Shown: positions 15,591 through 24,403, numbered from the stretch's first letter. The stretch is 64,000 bases of DNA from Pseudooceanicola marinus (GCF_002786295.1 NZ_PGTC01000010.1:186001-250000), one strand, 5' to 3'. Numbers and translations are program-made. Notes: a model not told the origin generated them from the letters alone.

Positions 15591-17825
15591 TCAGGCGAAA
15601 TCGATGAAATTGGCGAAGGGCATCTCGCGCAGGCGCTGCCCGGTGGCGGCGAAGATGGCATTGGCCAAGGCAGGCGCGGCCGGGGGCACGGGCGGTTCGC
15701 CGATGCCGCGCACCTCCGCGCCGGTTTCCAGCCCGCGCACGAAGATTTCGGGCGCCTGGGGCATGCGCAGGCCGGCGTGGGCGTAGTAGTTCGTCGGCTC
15801 GGCGATGCCATCGGCATAGGTCACCTCGCAGTTCACCGCGTGGCCCAGCCCCCAGATCACGCCGCCCTGCACCAGGTTCTCGAAGTTCACCGGATCCAGC
15901 ACCCGGCCCACGTCGGCGGCCACCCAGACCTTGGCGATGCGCAGCCCGGCGTCGGTCTGGTGCACCTCGACCACCTCGGCCACCGGCGTGCCGAAGGACA
16001 GGACCATGGCGACCCCGCGCCCCGCGCCCTCGGGCAGCGGGCTGCCCCAGTCGGACATGTCCCCCACGGCCTCCAGGCAGGCACGGGCCGGGGCGTAGTC
16101 GCACAGGCGCAGACGTTCGGCCAAGGGGTCGGCGCCGGCTTCGTGGATCAGTTCGTCCAGCGCGCTTTCGGCGAAGAACCCGGCGGTGGAGGCGCCGACC
16201 GACCGCCACGAACTGACCGGCGCCAGATCCGCCACCGCGTGGCCCGCGACCCGCAGGGCGGGCAGGGCATAGGGCATCGACCAGGCGCCGGCGACGGTCT
16301 GGCTGTCGGCTCCGGCGGAGGCAAATCCGATCCGGCCCATCTGCGAGGCGGTGACCGAGGGCGCGGCGATCGCCAGGTCCAGCGCCGTGACCTGGCCGTC
16401 CGCCACCTGTCCGCTGGCGCGGGCCATGGCGATCTGGCGGGGGAAGTCATGGGCCATGTCCTCCTCCCGCGTGTAGGTCAGCTTGACGGGCGTGCCGCGC
16501 AGGGCGGTGCCGATCTCGGCGGCGCGGATGATGTTCTCGAACTCCAGCCGGTGCCCGAAGGAGCCGCCACTGTACTGGTTATGCAGATGCACCGCCTCGC
16601 GCGGCAAGCCGGTGATCGCGGCGACCTTCTGTTCGGCCAGCCCCGGGAACTGGCTGGAGACCCAGATGTCGCAGCGTGCCTCGGTCACATGGATCAGCGC
16701 CGACAGCGGCTCCAGCGGGGCATGGGCGAGGTAGGGGGCTCGGTATTCGCGCGGGGACACACCGGGGCGGTCGGGTTGGGCGCCGATGTCGCGCCAGACC
16801 TTTTCCGGCGGCCCCTCCAGCGCGGTGGCCAGCGCCGCCCAGTGATCCGCCTGTTCCGGCAGGAAGGGGGCGGGCCCCCAGTCGCAGACCAGCGCCTCGG
16901 CGCCATTGAAGGCGGTCCAGGTGCTGTCGGCCACCACCGCCAGCCCGTTTGAGACGGGCAGTACGCGGGACACGCCCGGCACCGCCAGCGCCGCGCTGTC
17001 GTCATGGGACAGCAGATCGCCGCCCGGACGCGGGTTCAGCTTCACCGTGGCATGGACCATGCCGTCCTGCGTCAGGTCGATGCCGTAGTCCAGCGTGCCA
17101 GTGGATTTCGCCAGGATGTCGAGCCGCTGCATCGGGCGGCCCAGCAGGCGCCATTGGGTCGGGTCCCGCAGAGGGATCTCACGTGGTGGCAACTCCCGCG
17201 CGGCGGTCTGGGCCAGCTCGGCATAGGGCAGGGCGCGACCATCGGGCAGGATCACCGCGCCGCGTTCCGTGCGCAGGTCGGCCATCGCCAGGTTCTCGCG
17301 GTAGGCGGCGGCGGCCTTCAGCATCTCGCGGGCCATGGCGCCGGCCTCGCGCAGCTTCACGTAGCTGTCGGGGGTCGAGCTGGACCCGCCGGTGCCCTGC
17401 AGGCCAAGCGCGCCCATCAGGCGTGCGGAGGCCCCGCGGGCGATGGTCGCCACGGTCCCCTGGTCCTGGGACATGAAGGGCAGGCCCTCGGCCGCCAGGG
17501 CGCGGTTGGCATAGGCGGGCGCGGCGGGGCCGGGCGCCACCGTGACCTCCGGCTGGTCGAGGTCCACGTCCAGCTCCTCTGCGATCAGGGCGGCCTGCAG
17601 GTGGCGGATGCCTTGGCCCAGGTCGGTATGCGGCGCCATCAGGGTGATGCCCGCCTCCGAGATCAGGATCCACGGGTTGAAGCTGACCGCCCCCTCGGGC
17701 AGGTCCTCCTCCAGCGGGTTCGGCCAGTCGCGGTTCAGCGCGTAGATCCCCACGGCCAGCCCGCCGGTGACGGCCAGCGATCCAACGATGACCGCGCGGC
17801 GGGTCAGGCGGGTGGCTTTCGACAT
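15591..17825 (-). CDS. Molybdenum hydroxylase large subunit (IorB / xanthine dehydrogenase family)
   Basis: 744 residues. The N-terminus has a twin-arginine-like signal or anchor (RLTRRAVIVGSLAVTGGLAVGIYALN). The body follows the isoquinoline 1-oxidoreductase beta-subunit pattern: LMAPHTDLGQGIRHLQAALIAEEL early, HNQYSGGSFGHRLEFE for cofactor binding, and a late RGIGEPPVPPAAPALANAI segment with Glu710, the conserved catalytic glutamate region. It should carry molybdopterin-cytosine dinucleotide and hydroxylate an aldehyde or N-heterocycle using electrons passed to the 2Fe-2S subunit encoded three bases upstream. The true substrate cannot be told. No FAD subunit is present, as is usual for this two-subunit type. 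A cytochrome or MCD-insertion chaperone gene is not in the window. Confidence 0.9.
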   Translation of the reverse strand: MSKATRLTRRAVIVGSLAVTGGLAVGIYALNRDWPNPLEEDLPEGAVSFNPWILISEAGITLMAPHTDLGQGIRHLQAALIAEELDVDLDQPEVTVAPGPAAPAYANRALAAEGLPFMSQDQGTVATIARGASARLMGALGLQGTGGSSSTPDSYVKLREAGAMAREMLKAAAAYRENLAMADLRTERGAVILPDGRALPYAELAQTAARELPPREIPLRDPTQWRLLGRPMQRLDILAKSTGTLDYGIDLTQDGMVHATVKLNPRPGGDLLSHDDSAALAVPGVSRVLPVSNGLAVVADSTWTAFNGAEALVCDWGPAPFLPEQADHWAALATALEGPPEKVWRDIGAQPDRPGVSPREYRAPYLAHAPLEPLSALIHVTEARCDIWVSSQFPGLAEQKVAAITGLPREAVHLHNQYSGGSFGHRLEFENIIRAAEIGTALRGTPVKLTYTREEDMAHDFPRQIAMARASGQVADGQVTALDLAIAAPSVTASQMGRIGFASAGADSQTVAGAWSMPYALPALRVAGHAVADLAPVSSWRSVGASTAGFFAESALDELIHEAGADPLAERLRLCDYAPARACLEAVGDMSDWGSPLPEGAGRGVAMVLSFGTPVAEVVEVHQTDAGLRIAKVWVAADVGRVLDPVNFENLVQGGVIWGLGHAVNCEVTYADGIAEPTNYYAHAGLRMPQAPEIFVRGLETGAEVRGIGEPPVPPAAPALANAIFAATGQRLREMPFANFIDFA

Positions 17826-17828
17826 GGC

Positions 17829-18293
17829 TCAGCCCTCCAGCTTGGCGGCGGCGGCGTGGATCGCGGCGCGGATGCGGGGGTAGGTGCCGCAGCGGCAGAG
17901 GTTGCCCTCCATCGCCGCATCAATCTGGGCGTCGCTGGGGGCGGGGGTTTTGGCCAACAGGGCGGCGGCCTGCATGATCTGCCCTGACTGGCAGTAGCCG
18001 CATTGCGCCACCTGCTGTTCCACCCAGGCCTCCTGCACTGCGTGCAAGGCCTCGGGGCGGCCCAGTCCCTCGATCGTCAGGACCTCGCGGCCCGCCACAT
18101 CCTCGGCCCAGACCTGGCAGGAGCGCACGGCCTCGCCGTCCATATGCACGGTGCAGGCCCCGCAGAGCGCGGCCCCGCAGCCGTATTTCGTGCCGGTCAG
18201 CCCCAGCACGTCGCGCAACACCCACAGCAGCGGCATATCCGCTGCCACATCGACCTCCTGCGGGGTGCCGTTGACCGTGAAGCCTATCTTCAT
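17829..18293 (-). CDS. 2Fe-2S subunit of the molybdenum hydroxylase (IorA type)
   Basis: 154 residues, the usual length. The plant-ferredoxin cluster is bound by Cys39, Cys44, Cys47 and Cys59 ([22 protein letters not shown]). The second cluster is bound by Cys98, Cys101, Cys133 and Cys135 (CGYCQSGQ and CRCGTYPRI). It passes electrons from the molybdenum centre of the partner encoded three bases downstream. First gene of the minus-strand operon, divergent from the AraC-type regulator 227 bp away. Confidence 0.95.
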   Translation of the reverse strand: MKIGFTVNGTPQEVDVAADMPLLWVLRDVLGLTGTKYGCGAALCGACTVHMDGEAVRSCQVWAEDVAGREVLTIEGLGRPEALHAVQEAWVEQQVAQCGYCQSGQIMQAAALLAKTPAPSDAQIDAAMEGNLCRCGTYPRIRAAIHAAAAKLEG

Positions 18294-18520
18294 TTCTTCG
18301 CCCTCGCTGACGGCGCCGGCCCGGGTGCCTGGTGGGCGCCCAAGCCTGTCCTTGGCCCGAGCCTAACGTGTTTCACGCCTGTGTTGTGCGTTTTTTCATC
18401 TGCCGATCCCGTCAATCGCCTATCGAAGCACGCCAGCATGCGCGCGGCCTCTGGCCCGGAAGTTCGATACGCGGCAGGATTGCGGGGACACCGACGCTGG
18501 CCATCAGGGAGAGCTAAGCC

Positions 18521-19528
18521 ATGAGTCACGGTCGCAAATATCCGGTCCGCGCCACGATCCGCCAGGTTGCCGCCCTGTTGCAGCTGTCGGTGCCGCGGAT
18601 CCTGGCGCGGACCGGGCTGGATGCGGCTTTCTTCGAGGGGGCGGAGGTGCCGGTCGATGGCGCGACCCTCTTTGCGCTGTGGCGGGCGATCGAGGCGGAG
18701 GTGCCGGGCACGGAAACGCTGCTGCTGGCCGCGCGAGAGGCCGCAAAGGGACCGTTCACCCCGTCGCTGTTTGCCTTTTCCTGCTCGCCCGACATCGCGA
18801 CGGGCATCGAGCGGGTCGCGGTGTTCAAGCCCTTGATGGGGCCGTTCCGGATGGAAAACCGGCTGGCCTCGGGGCGCTACACGATCACCTGCGAGACCTT
18901 CGATCCCGAGGAGCCGCTGCCGGAGCTGCTGGCGGCGGTGGAGGCGGTTTTCCTGCTGGCTTGCGCGCGCACCTTCTCGGGCCAGCCGATCCGCCCGCTG
19001 GATCTGGTCCTGCCGGCGCCGGAAATGGTGACGCCCCATGTCGCCGCCGACATAGGTTGCGTGCCGCGCCCCGGCCCGGTGATGACCCTGGTGCTGTCGG
19101 AGACGGACGCGCGCCTGCCGCTGATTTCCGAGGACACGGCCTTTGCCGCAGTGGTCGAACGCGAATTGCACAGCCGCCTGGCCGCCAGCGATGCGGCAGC
19201 GCGTGGCGCCACGATGACACAGCGGCTGGCGCGGGTGCTGGAGGATCTGCTGCCGGCGGGACAGGTCTCCGTCGCGGCGGCGGCCGAACGGCTGCGCCTG
19301 TCGGATCGCTCGCTGCAGCGTCGCCTGCAGGCGGAGGAGACCTCCTTCCAGGCCGAACTGGACCGCGTGCGCGCCCGGCTGGCGCGGCTCTACCTGGCGC
19401 GCGGGGATCTCAGCACTGAGGAGATCTCGCACCTGCTGGCCTACCGCGATCCTAATTCCTTCTATCGCGCCTTTCACGCCTGGACCGGCATGACCCCGTC
19501 CCAGGCCCGCGCGGCGCAACCGGCCTGA
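18521..19528 (+). CDS. AraC-family transcriptional regulator
   Basis: 335 residues; ATG at 18521 after AGGGAGAG. The first 230 residues match the arabinose-binding-type N-terminal domain common in OruR/ArgR-like AraC proteins (SVPRILARTGLDAAFFEGAEVPVDGATLFALWRAIE). The C-terminal 100 residues form the double helix-turn-helix: SVAAAAERLRLSDRSLQRRLQAEETSFQAELDRVRARLARLYL and STEEISHLLAYRDPNSFYRAFHAWTGMTPSQAR. Divergent from iorAB-type genes, which it probably controls in response to their substrate. This is an inference from orientation. Confidence 0.88.
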   Translation: MSHGRKYPVRATIRQVAALLQLSVPRILARTGLDAAFFEGAEVPVDGATLFALWRAIEAEVPGTETLLLAAREAAKGPFTPSLFAFSCSPDIATGIERVAVFKPLMGPFRMENRLASGRYTITCETFDPEEPLPELLAAVEAVFLLACARTFSGQPIRPLDLVLPAPEMVTPHVAADIGCVPRPGPVMTLVLSETDARLPLISEDTAFAAVVERELHSRLAASDAAARGATMTQRLARVLEDLLPAGQVSVAAAAERLRLSDRSLQRRLQAEETSFQAELDRVRARLARLYLARGDLSTEEISHLLAYRDPNSFYRAFHAWTGMTPSQARAAQPA

Positions 19529-19661
19529 CCGGGGGCGTCCGCCACGGTGGCGCAGCGGCGTTTTCGCGCAGGGACCTCGGGCGGGCAGGGGTATAGGCGC
19601 TGGAAAAGACGGCCCGCAGATGCCACTTTGGCCTGGGCGGAACGAGACAGGATCTGTGCGG

Positions 19662-20348
19662 ATGACAGTGGCCACCACAACCGAGAACTGGATCGACAAC
19701 TTCGAGGGTCTGGGCAAGCTGCCGGCCGAGCTGAAGGATGAACTGGTCGCGGGCAGCAAGATCGTCGAGATGCCCGCTGGCGCCCAGGTCTTTGCCCCCG
19801 GGCAGTCGGCGGACAACCTGTTGCTGCTGCTGAAGGGCACGGTGCGGGTGCAGCAGAAATCCGAAACCGGGCGCGAGGTGTTCCTCTATCGTGTCCACGC
19901 TGGGGACAGCTGCGTACTGACCACTGCCTGCATGCTGGCCTTCGAGGATTACGCCGCCGACGGCATCGCCGAGACCGACATCCGCGCGGTTGCCATCCCC
20001 CGCCGCACCTTTGACGACCTGGTGGCGCGCTCGCCCATCTTCCGCTCCTTCGTGTTCAAGGCCTATTCCCGGCGCCTGACCGATCTCTTCACGCTGATCG
20101 ACGACATCGTCTTTCAACGGATGGACGTGCGCCTGGCCGCCCGTCTGCTGGAGCTGGCAGACGACAAGGGTGTCGTCCATGCTACCCATCAGGTTCTGGG
20201 TAACGAGCTGGGCACCGCGCGCGAGGTGATCTCGCGCACCCTGGCGGAATTCCAGCGTCGCGGCTGGGTCGAACTGGCCCGTGGTGAGGTGCGGCTGACC
20301 GGTCGTTCGGGCCTCGAACGCCTGGCCCGCGCCTCCACCGCGGCCTGA
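19662..20348 (+). CDS. Crp/Fnr-family regulator upstream of the sulfur module
   Basis: 228 residues from the ATG at 19662; an in-frame ATG at 19620 is possible. A cyclic-nucleotide-binding-like barrel (FAPGQSADNLLLLLKGTVRVQQKSETGREVFLYRVHAGDSCVLTTACML) is followed by a Crp-type helix-turn-helix (THQVLGNELGTAREVISRTLAEFQRRGWVELARGEVRL). There is no N-terminal cysteine cluster, so it is not a 4Fe-4S FNR. It has just two cysteines, Cys84 and Cys90, in the effector barrel (DSCVLTTACM). Next to sulfide-oxidation genes these could react with persulfide; this is an inference. A palindromic site overlaps the likely -35 of the next operon. Confidence 0.87.
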   Translation: MTVATTTENWIDNFEGLGKLPAELKDELVAGSKIVEMPAGAQVFAPGQSADNLLLLLKGTVRVQQKSETGREVFLYRVHAGDSCVLTTACMLAFEDYAADGIAETDIRAVAIPRRTFDDLVARSPIFRSFVFKAYSRRLTDLFTLIDDIVFQRMDVRLAARLLELADDKGVVHATHQVLGNELGTAREVISRTLAEFQRRGWVELARGEVRLTGRSGLERLARASTAA

Positions 20349-20672
20349 ACCGGGAATACATTTCGGCGCCGGGAGAGATGCGGCCCCGGACCACGAGCGA
20401 CTCGCCCCGGTCGGCCTCGCCCTGTCTTGCAAGGGGCGTGGCGCGGCTCCGCGAGAAAAAACGCATCTCAAAAAATCATTTAAATCAAAGTCCTGTATTC
20501 GGATGCGTGCGATTTTACCGAGTTCTGTGACCTAGTCACGGAAGTCGACAGCCCTCCTGTGGCATATACTTTCCTGTCCTTCAGATGGACGCCCTCAGAT
20601 GCCCCGCAAGACCCCGCAGGAGATCCCCATGACCCGTTCCTCCGCTGCCCTCCGCTTCCCGGAGGTGCGCCA
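20349..20672 (+). promoter_or_regulatory. Promoter region of the sulfur operon with palindromic operator
   Basis: The 324-bp gap holds no gene. An A/T-rich stretch (20459-20490) is followed by a palindrome at 20523-20543 with core GTGAC-N3-GTCAC and flanking TTC/GAA. A good -10 hexamer, TATACT, is at 20565-20570. The base 17 upstream (AAGTCG) is a poor -35. The palindrome centre is about 44 bp before the expected transcription start, the position where a class II Crp/Fnr activator would bind. TGTGA halves are separated by five bases rather than the canonical six. Confidence 0.5.
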
Positions 20673-21104
20673 ATGATCACTGAATTCACCCCCCTCACCT
20701 CCGCCTTCGGCGGGGCGCTCGTGGGCCTTTCCGCCGTCCTGTTGATGGCGCTGCATGGCCGTATCCTGGGCGCCACCGGCATCGTCGGCGGGCTGATGCG
20801 GTTCGACAATGCCTCCGACTGGGCGCTGCGTGCGGCGCTTCTGCTGGGCATGCTGGCCGCGCCCACGGCGCTGCTGCTGGTGACAGGCACCGGCCCGACC
20901 ATCGACATCCCCGTGTCGACCCCGGCCATCCTGCTCAGCGGCGTGATCGTGGGCTTCGGCACCTTCTTCGGGGGCGGCTGCACCTCGGGCCACGGGATCT
21001 GCGGCAACGCCCGCTTCTCCCGCCGCTCGATCACCGCGACGATCAGCTTCATGGTCGGCGCCTTCGTCACCGTCTTCGTCATTCGCCACGTCATCGGAGC
21101 CTGA
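20673..21104 (+). CDS. YeeE/YedE-family sulfur transport protein, first half
   Basis: 143 residues; ATG at 20673 behind GGAGG. Four to five membrane helices. The motif GFGTFFGGGCTSGHGICG with Cys103 and Cys110 matches the conserved cysteine segment of YeeE/YedE (TsuA-like thiosulfate channel) proteins. E. coli YeeE is roughly twice as long; here the family is split into two adjacent genes, this one and the next. It probably moves thiosulfate or another sulfane-sulfur species across the inner membrane for or from the persulfide-oxidising enzymes downstream. Direction and substrate are inferred. Confidence 0.88.
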   Translation: MITEFTPLTSAFGGALVGLSAVLLMALHGRILGATGIVGGLMRFDNASDWALRAALLLGMLAAPTALLLVTGTGPTIDIPVSTPAILLSGVIVGFGTFFGGGCTSGHGICGNARFSRRSITATISFMVGAFVTVFVIRHVIGA

Positions 21105-21107
21105 GCC

Positions 21108-21551
21108 ATGAAACTGCTGACTGCCTTCCTCATCGGCCTGATCTTCGGCACGGGCATCCTGATCGCCGGCATGGGCAACCCCGCCAAGGTGTTGAACTTC
21201 TTCGACATCGCGGGCACTTGGGATCCGTCGCTGATCTTCGTCATGGGCGGCGCCCTGGCGGTGACCATTCCCGGCTACCTGCTGGTGCTGGGCCGTCCGA
21301 AGCCCCTGTTCGAAAACGGTTTCCAGCTGCCCGCGACGAAGCTGATCGACAAGCGCCTGGTGCTCGGCTCGCTGACCTTCGGCGTCGGCTGGGGCATCGC
21401 GGGCTTCTGCCCGGGGGGCGCTCTGCCCGCCATGGGCACCGGCCGGACCGAGGTGCTTTTGTTCGGCGTCGCCCTCATCGCGGGCCTGCTGCTGGCCCGC
21501 CTTCTGAACCGGGCGATCACCCGCCCCGCCGGGGCGGCGCGCACCGCCTGA
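21108..21551 (+). CDS. YeeE/YedE-family (DUF6691-type) membrane protein, second half
   Basis: 147 residues, starting three bases after the first half. Membrane helices alternate with the motifs GTGILIAGMGNPAKVLNFFDI near the start and GVGWGIAGFCPGGALPAMGTG with Cys101. That cysteine lies in the second conserved block of the family. It presumably forms one transporter with the preceding product, as pairs of this kind usually occur together beside persulfide dioxygenase genes. Confidence 0.88.
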   Translation: MKLLTAFLIGLIFGTGILIAGMGNPAKVLNFFDIAGTWDPSLIFVMGGALAVTIPGYLLVLGRPKPLFENGFQLPATKLIDKRLVLGSLTFGVGWGIAGFCPGGALPAMGTGRTEVLLFGVALIAGLLLARLLNRAITRPAGAARTA

Positions 21552-21640
21552 CCCATCGGGGCCGCCTGCATCAGGCCGGCGCCCCCCACGTTTTCCGGCG
21601 CTCTGACCGCCGTGCATCGACCGGAAGAAAGGAGACTTCC

Positions 21641-22525
21641 ATGTCCTACACGACCCATCCCGAGGTGAAACCCGAGGTCACTGGCTTCTTCGATGAAGCG
21701 ACCAACACCATTTCCTACGTGGTGAAGGACCCGGCCTCCAATTCCGTCGCCATCGTCGATTCCGTCATGGACATCGACTATGCCGCCGGCCGCATTTCCT
21801 ACCATGCCGCGGATGAGCTGATCGGCTTCGTCAAGGGCAATGGCTACAAGCTGGAATGGCTGATCGAGACCCATGTCCACGCCGACCACCTGTCGGCGGC
21901 GCCCTACATCCAGTCGAAGCTGGGCGGCAAGCTGGGCATCGGCCGTAACATCACCGTGGTGCAGGAGACCTTCGGCAAGGTCTTCAACGAAGGCACCGAG
22001 TTCCAGCGCGACGGCTCGCAGTTCGATCGTCTGTTCGACGACGGCGATACCTACAAGATCGGCGAGCTGGAATGCCTGGCCATCCACACCCCCGGCCACA
22101 CGCCGGCCTGCATGACCCATGTGATGGGCGACGCGGCTTTCGTCGGGGATACGCTCTTCATGCCCGATGGCGGCTCGGCCCGGGCCGACTTCCCCGGGGG
22201 CGACGCCGGTGTGCTCTACGACAGCATCCAGAAGGTCCTTGCCCTGCCGGAGGAGACGCGCCTCTTCATGTGCCACGACTACGGCCCCAACGGTCGCGAG
22301 ATCAAATGGGAAACCACCGTGGCCGAGGAGAAGGCCCACAACATCCACGTGGGCGGCGGCAAGACGAAGGAGGAATTCGTCAAGTTCCGCACCGAACGTG
22401 ACGCGCAGTTGGACATGCCGCGCCTGATCATCCCCTCGCTGCAGGTGAACATGCGCGCCGGGGAGCTGCCGCCGAAGGACGAGGACGGCAGGACCTTCCT
22501 CAAGGTCCCGATCAACGCCCTCTGA
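21641..22525 (+). CDS. Metallo-beta-lactamase-fold persulfide dioxygenase-like protein
   Basis: 294 residues; ATG at 21641 behind AAAGGAG. Metal ligands are visible as THVHADH (His78, His80, Asp82, His83), PGHT (His153), VGDTLF (Asp170) and CHDY (His212). The GSARADFPGGDA segment is characteristic of ETHE1/Blh persulfide dioxygenases rather than glyoxalase II. The reaction would be glutathione persulfide plus oxygen to sulfite and glutathione, with one iron. It sits between sulfur transporters and the SQR fusion, which would supply the persulfide. Some relatives are fused to the DUF442 domain; here that domain is on the next gene. Confidence 0.9.
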   Translation: MSYTTHPEVKPEVTGFFDEATNTISYVVKDPASNSVAIVDSVMDIDYAAGRISYHAADELIGFVKGNGYKLEWLIETHVHADHLSAAPYIQSKLGGKLGIGRNITVVQETFGKVFNEGTEFQRDGSQFDRLFDDGDTYKIGELECLAIHTPGHTPACMTHVMGDAAFVGDTLFMPDGGSARADFPGGDAGVLYDSIQKVLALPEETRLFMCHDYGPNGREIKWETTVAEEKAHNIHVGGGKTKEEFVKFRTERDAQLDMPRLIIPSLQVNMRAGELPPKDEDGRTFLKVPINAL

Positions 22526-22534
22526 TCCCGGATT

Positions 22535-22558
22535 GCGCGCGCCGGTTGCGGCGCGCGC
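22535..22558 (+). terminator. GC hairpin after the persulfide dioxygenase gene
   Basis: GCGCGCGCC pairs with GGCGCGCGC around a 6-base loop. No T tract follows, so it may stabilise the mRNA 3' end rather than stop transcription. Confidence 0.4.
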
Positions 22559-22617
22559 TACCCCCCGTCCGCCGGCACACCCGGCCGGGGTATCTCCGCC
22601 AGGGGGGAGGGGCGCCT

Positions 22618-22684
22618 GCTCTTCACCTCGGTCGAAATACTCCGGGGGAGTCGCGGCCCGCCGCGACGGGGGCAGAGCCCCCCG
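22618..22684. repeat. Intergenic GC-rich repeat element, copy 2
   Basis: Same block order as 781-840: CTCTTC, GAAATACTCCGGGGGAG, a perfect hairpin GTCGCGG...CCGCGAC, and GGGGGCAGAGCCCC. It lies between the dioxygenase and the SQR-fusion genes and may interrupt or modulate the operon. Confidence 0.65.
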
Positions 22685-22723
22685 GACCCCGCAACCTCTG
22701 CCCCGCCCTCAGGAGGAGACACC

Positions 22724-24403
22724 ATGGACATTCGCAAGATCGACGACGGGCTGTCCGTCAGCCCCCAGATCCAGCCAGATGAGCTGGCCGCCGCCCGCGC
22801 CGCCGGGTTCAAGTCCGTCATCTGCAACCGCCCCGACGGGGAGGCCGCCGACCAGCCCAGCCAGGAGGAGATGGCGCGGGCTGCGGCGGAACAGGGGATG
22901 GAATTCCGCTATCTGCCCGTCACCCCCGGCGTGGTGACCGAGGAGACCGCCACGGCCTTCCGGGCCGCGCTGACTGAACTGCCCGGGCCGACGCTGGCCT
23001 ATTGCCGGTCCGGCACGCGCAGTTCGACCCTCTGGGCGCTTGGCCAGGCGACCGAACGCCCCGTGTCCGAGATCCTGGGCGTGACCAAGGCGGCGGGCTA
23101 CGACCTGAACGGCGTGGCGCGGCGCATCGCCAATGGCGGCAGGACCCCGACCGATCAGGCCGATGCCAGCTACCAGGTGGTGATCGTGGGCGCGGGGGCG
23201 GGCGGCATCTCCGTCGCCGCCTCGCTGAAATCGCGCGAGCCGGATCTGGAGATCGCGATCATCGACCCGGCCGACATCCACTACTACCAGCCCGGCTGGA
23301 CCATGGTCGGCGGCGGCATCTTCGAGCCGCAGAAGACCGCCCGCACCATGGGCAGCGTGATCCCGCGCGGTGTCACCTGGATCAAGGCCGCCGTCGCGGC
23401 GTTTGAGCCCGAGGCTAATGCCGTCATCCTCGACGGCTGCCGGGTGGTGAAATACGATCGCCTGGTGGTTTGCCCGGGGCTGAAGCTTGACTGGGAAGCG
23501 ATCCCGGGCCTGGAAGAGACGCTGGGCCGCAATGGTGTCACCTCCAACTACCGCTACGACCTGGCGCCCTATACCTGGGAACTGGTTCAGGGGCTGAAGG
23601 CGGGCCGGGCGCTCTTCACCCAGCCGCCGATGCCGATCAAATGCGCCGGCGCGCCGCAGAAGGCGATGTACCTGTCGGGCGACCACTGGTTCCGCCAGGG
23701 CCGGCTGAAGGACATCGACATCCAGTTCATGAATGCTGGCGGCGTTCTCTTCGGGGTGAAGGATTACGTCCCCGCTCTGGAGCAATACGTGAAGAAATAC
23801 GGCGCCACGCTGAACTTCTTCCACAACCTGGTGGCCATCGACGGTCCGGCGAAACAGGCAACCTTCGAGGTGAAGGCGCCCGACACCGAGGTCGAAAGGG
23901 TGACGGTCGATTTCGACATGATCCACGTCGTGCCGCCGCAGGTGGCGCCCGATTTCATCCGTGTCTCGCCGCTGGCGGATGCGGCGGGCTGGGTCGATGT
24001 CGATCAGGTCACCCTGCAGCACAAGAACTTTGCCAATGTCTGGTCGCTGGGCGACGTGATGAACGCGCCCAATGCCAAGACGGCGGCGGCGGCGCGGATG
24101 CAGGCGCCGGTGGTCGCGGAGAACATCGTGGCCGATCTGAAGGGGCAGGGCCCCCGCGCGGCCTACGACGGCTACGGCTCCTGCCCGCTGACTGTGGAGC
24201 GCGGCAAGATCGTGCTGGCCGAATTCGGTTACGGCGGCGTGCTGAAACCCTCCTTCCCGAAGATCCTGCTGGACGGCACCAAGCCCACGCGCGCCGCCTG
24301 GTGGCTGAAGGAACGGATGTTGCCGCCAATTTACTGGAAAGGCATGCTGCGCGGCCATGAATGGATGGCCAAGCCTGCCGACGTGACGGTCAAGGCCGAC
24401 TAG
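22724..24403 (+). CDS. DUF442 sulfurtransferase/phosphatase-like domain fused to type II sulfide:quinone oxidoreductase
   Basis: 559 residues; ATG at 22724 behind AGGAGG. Residues 1-135 are the DUF442 (TIGR01244, Blh-type) domain with the loop CRSGTR starting at Cys94, which is like a rhodanese active-site loop. Residues 150-555 are a flavoprotein: VVIVGAGAGGIS for FAD, then a redox pair matching mitochondrial-type SQR, Cys307 in PIKCAGAPQKAMYL and Cys487 in YGSCPLT. SPLADAAGWVDVD and SLGDVMNAPNAKTAAA also match SQR. It should oxidise sulfide at the membrane, reduce quinone and hand the persulfide to an acceptor. The N-terminal domain may take that sulfur. The architecture is known in proteobacteria as a bifunctional annotation, but how the halves cooperate is open. 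Confidence 0.9.
   Translation: MDIRKIDDGLSVSPQIQPDELAAARAAGFKSVICNRPDGEAADQPSQEEMARAAAEQGMEFRYLPVTPGVVTEETATAFRAALTELPGPTLAYCRSGTRSSTLWALGQATERPVSEILGVTKAAGYDLNGVARRIANGGRTPTDQADASYQVVIVGAGAGGISVAASLKSREPDLEIAIIDPADIHYYQPGWTMVGGGIFEPQKTARTMGSVIPRGVTWIKAAVAAFEPEANAVILDGCRVVKYDRLVVCPGLKLDWEAIPGLEETLGRNGVTSNYRYDLAPYTWELVQGLKAGRALFTQPPMPIKCAGAPQKAMYLSGDHWFRQGRLKDIDIQFMNAGGVLFGVKDYVPALEQYVKKYGATLNFFHNLVAIDGPAKQATFEVKAPDTEVERVTVDFDMIHVVPPQVAPDFIRVSPLADAAGWVDVDQVTLQHKNFANVWSLGDVMNAPNAKTAAAARMQAPVVAENIVADLKGQGPRAAYDGYGSCPLTVERGKIVLAEFGYGGVLKPSFPKILLDGTKPTRAAWWLKERMLPPIYWKGMLRGHEWMAKPADVTVKAD

Noticed and set aside
20475-20488. ATCATTTAAATCAAA, resembling a FNR box.
   Set aside because: Read on the other strand only one half (TTGAT) fits; the second half is ATGAT rather than ATCAA, and the nearby regulator has no Fe-S cysteines.
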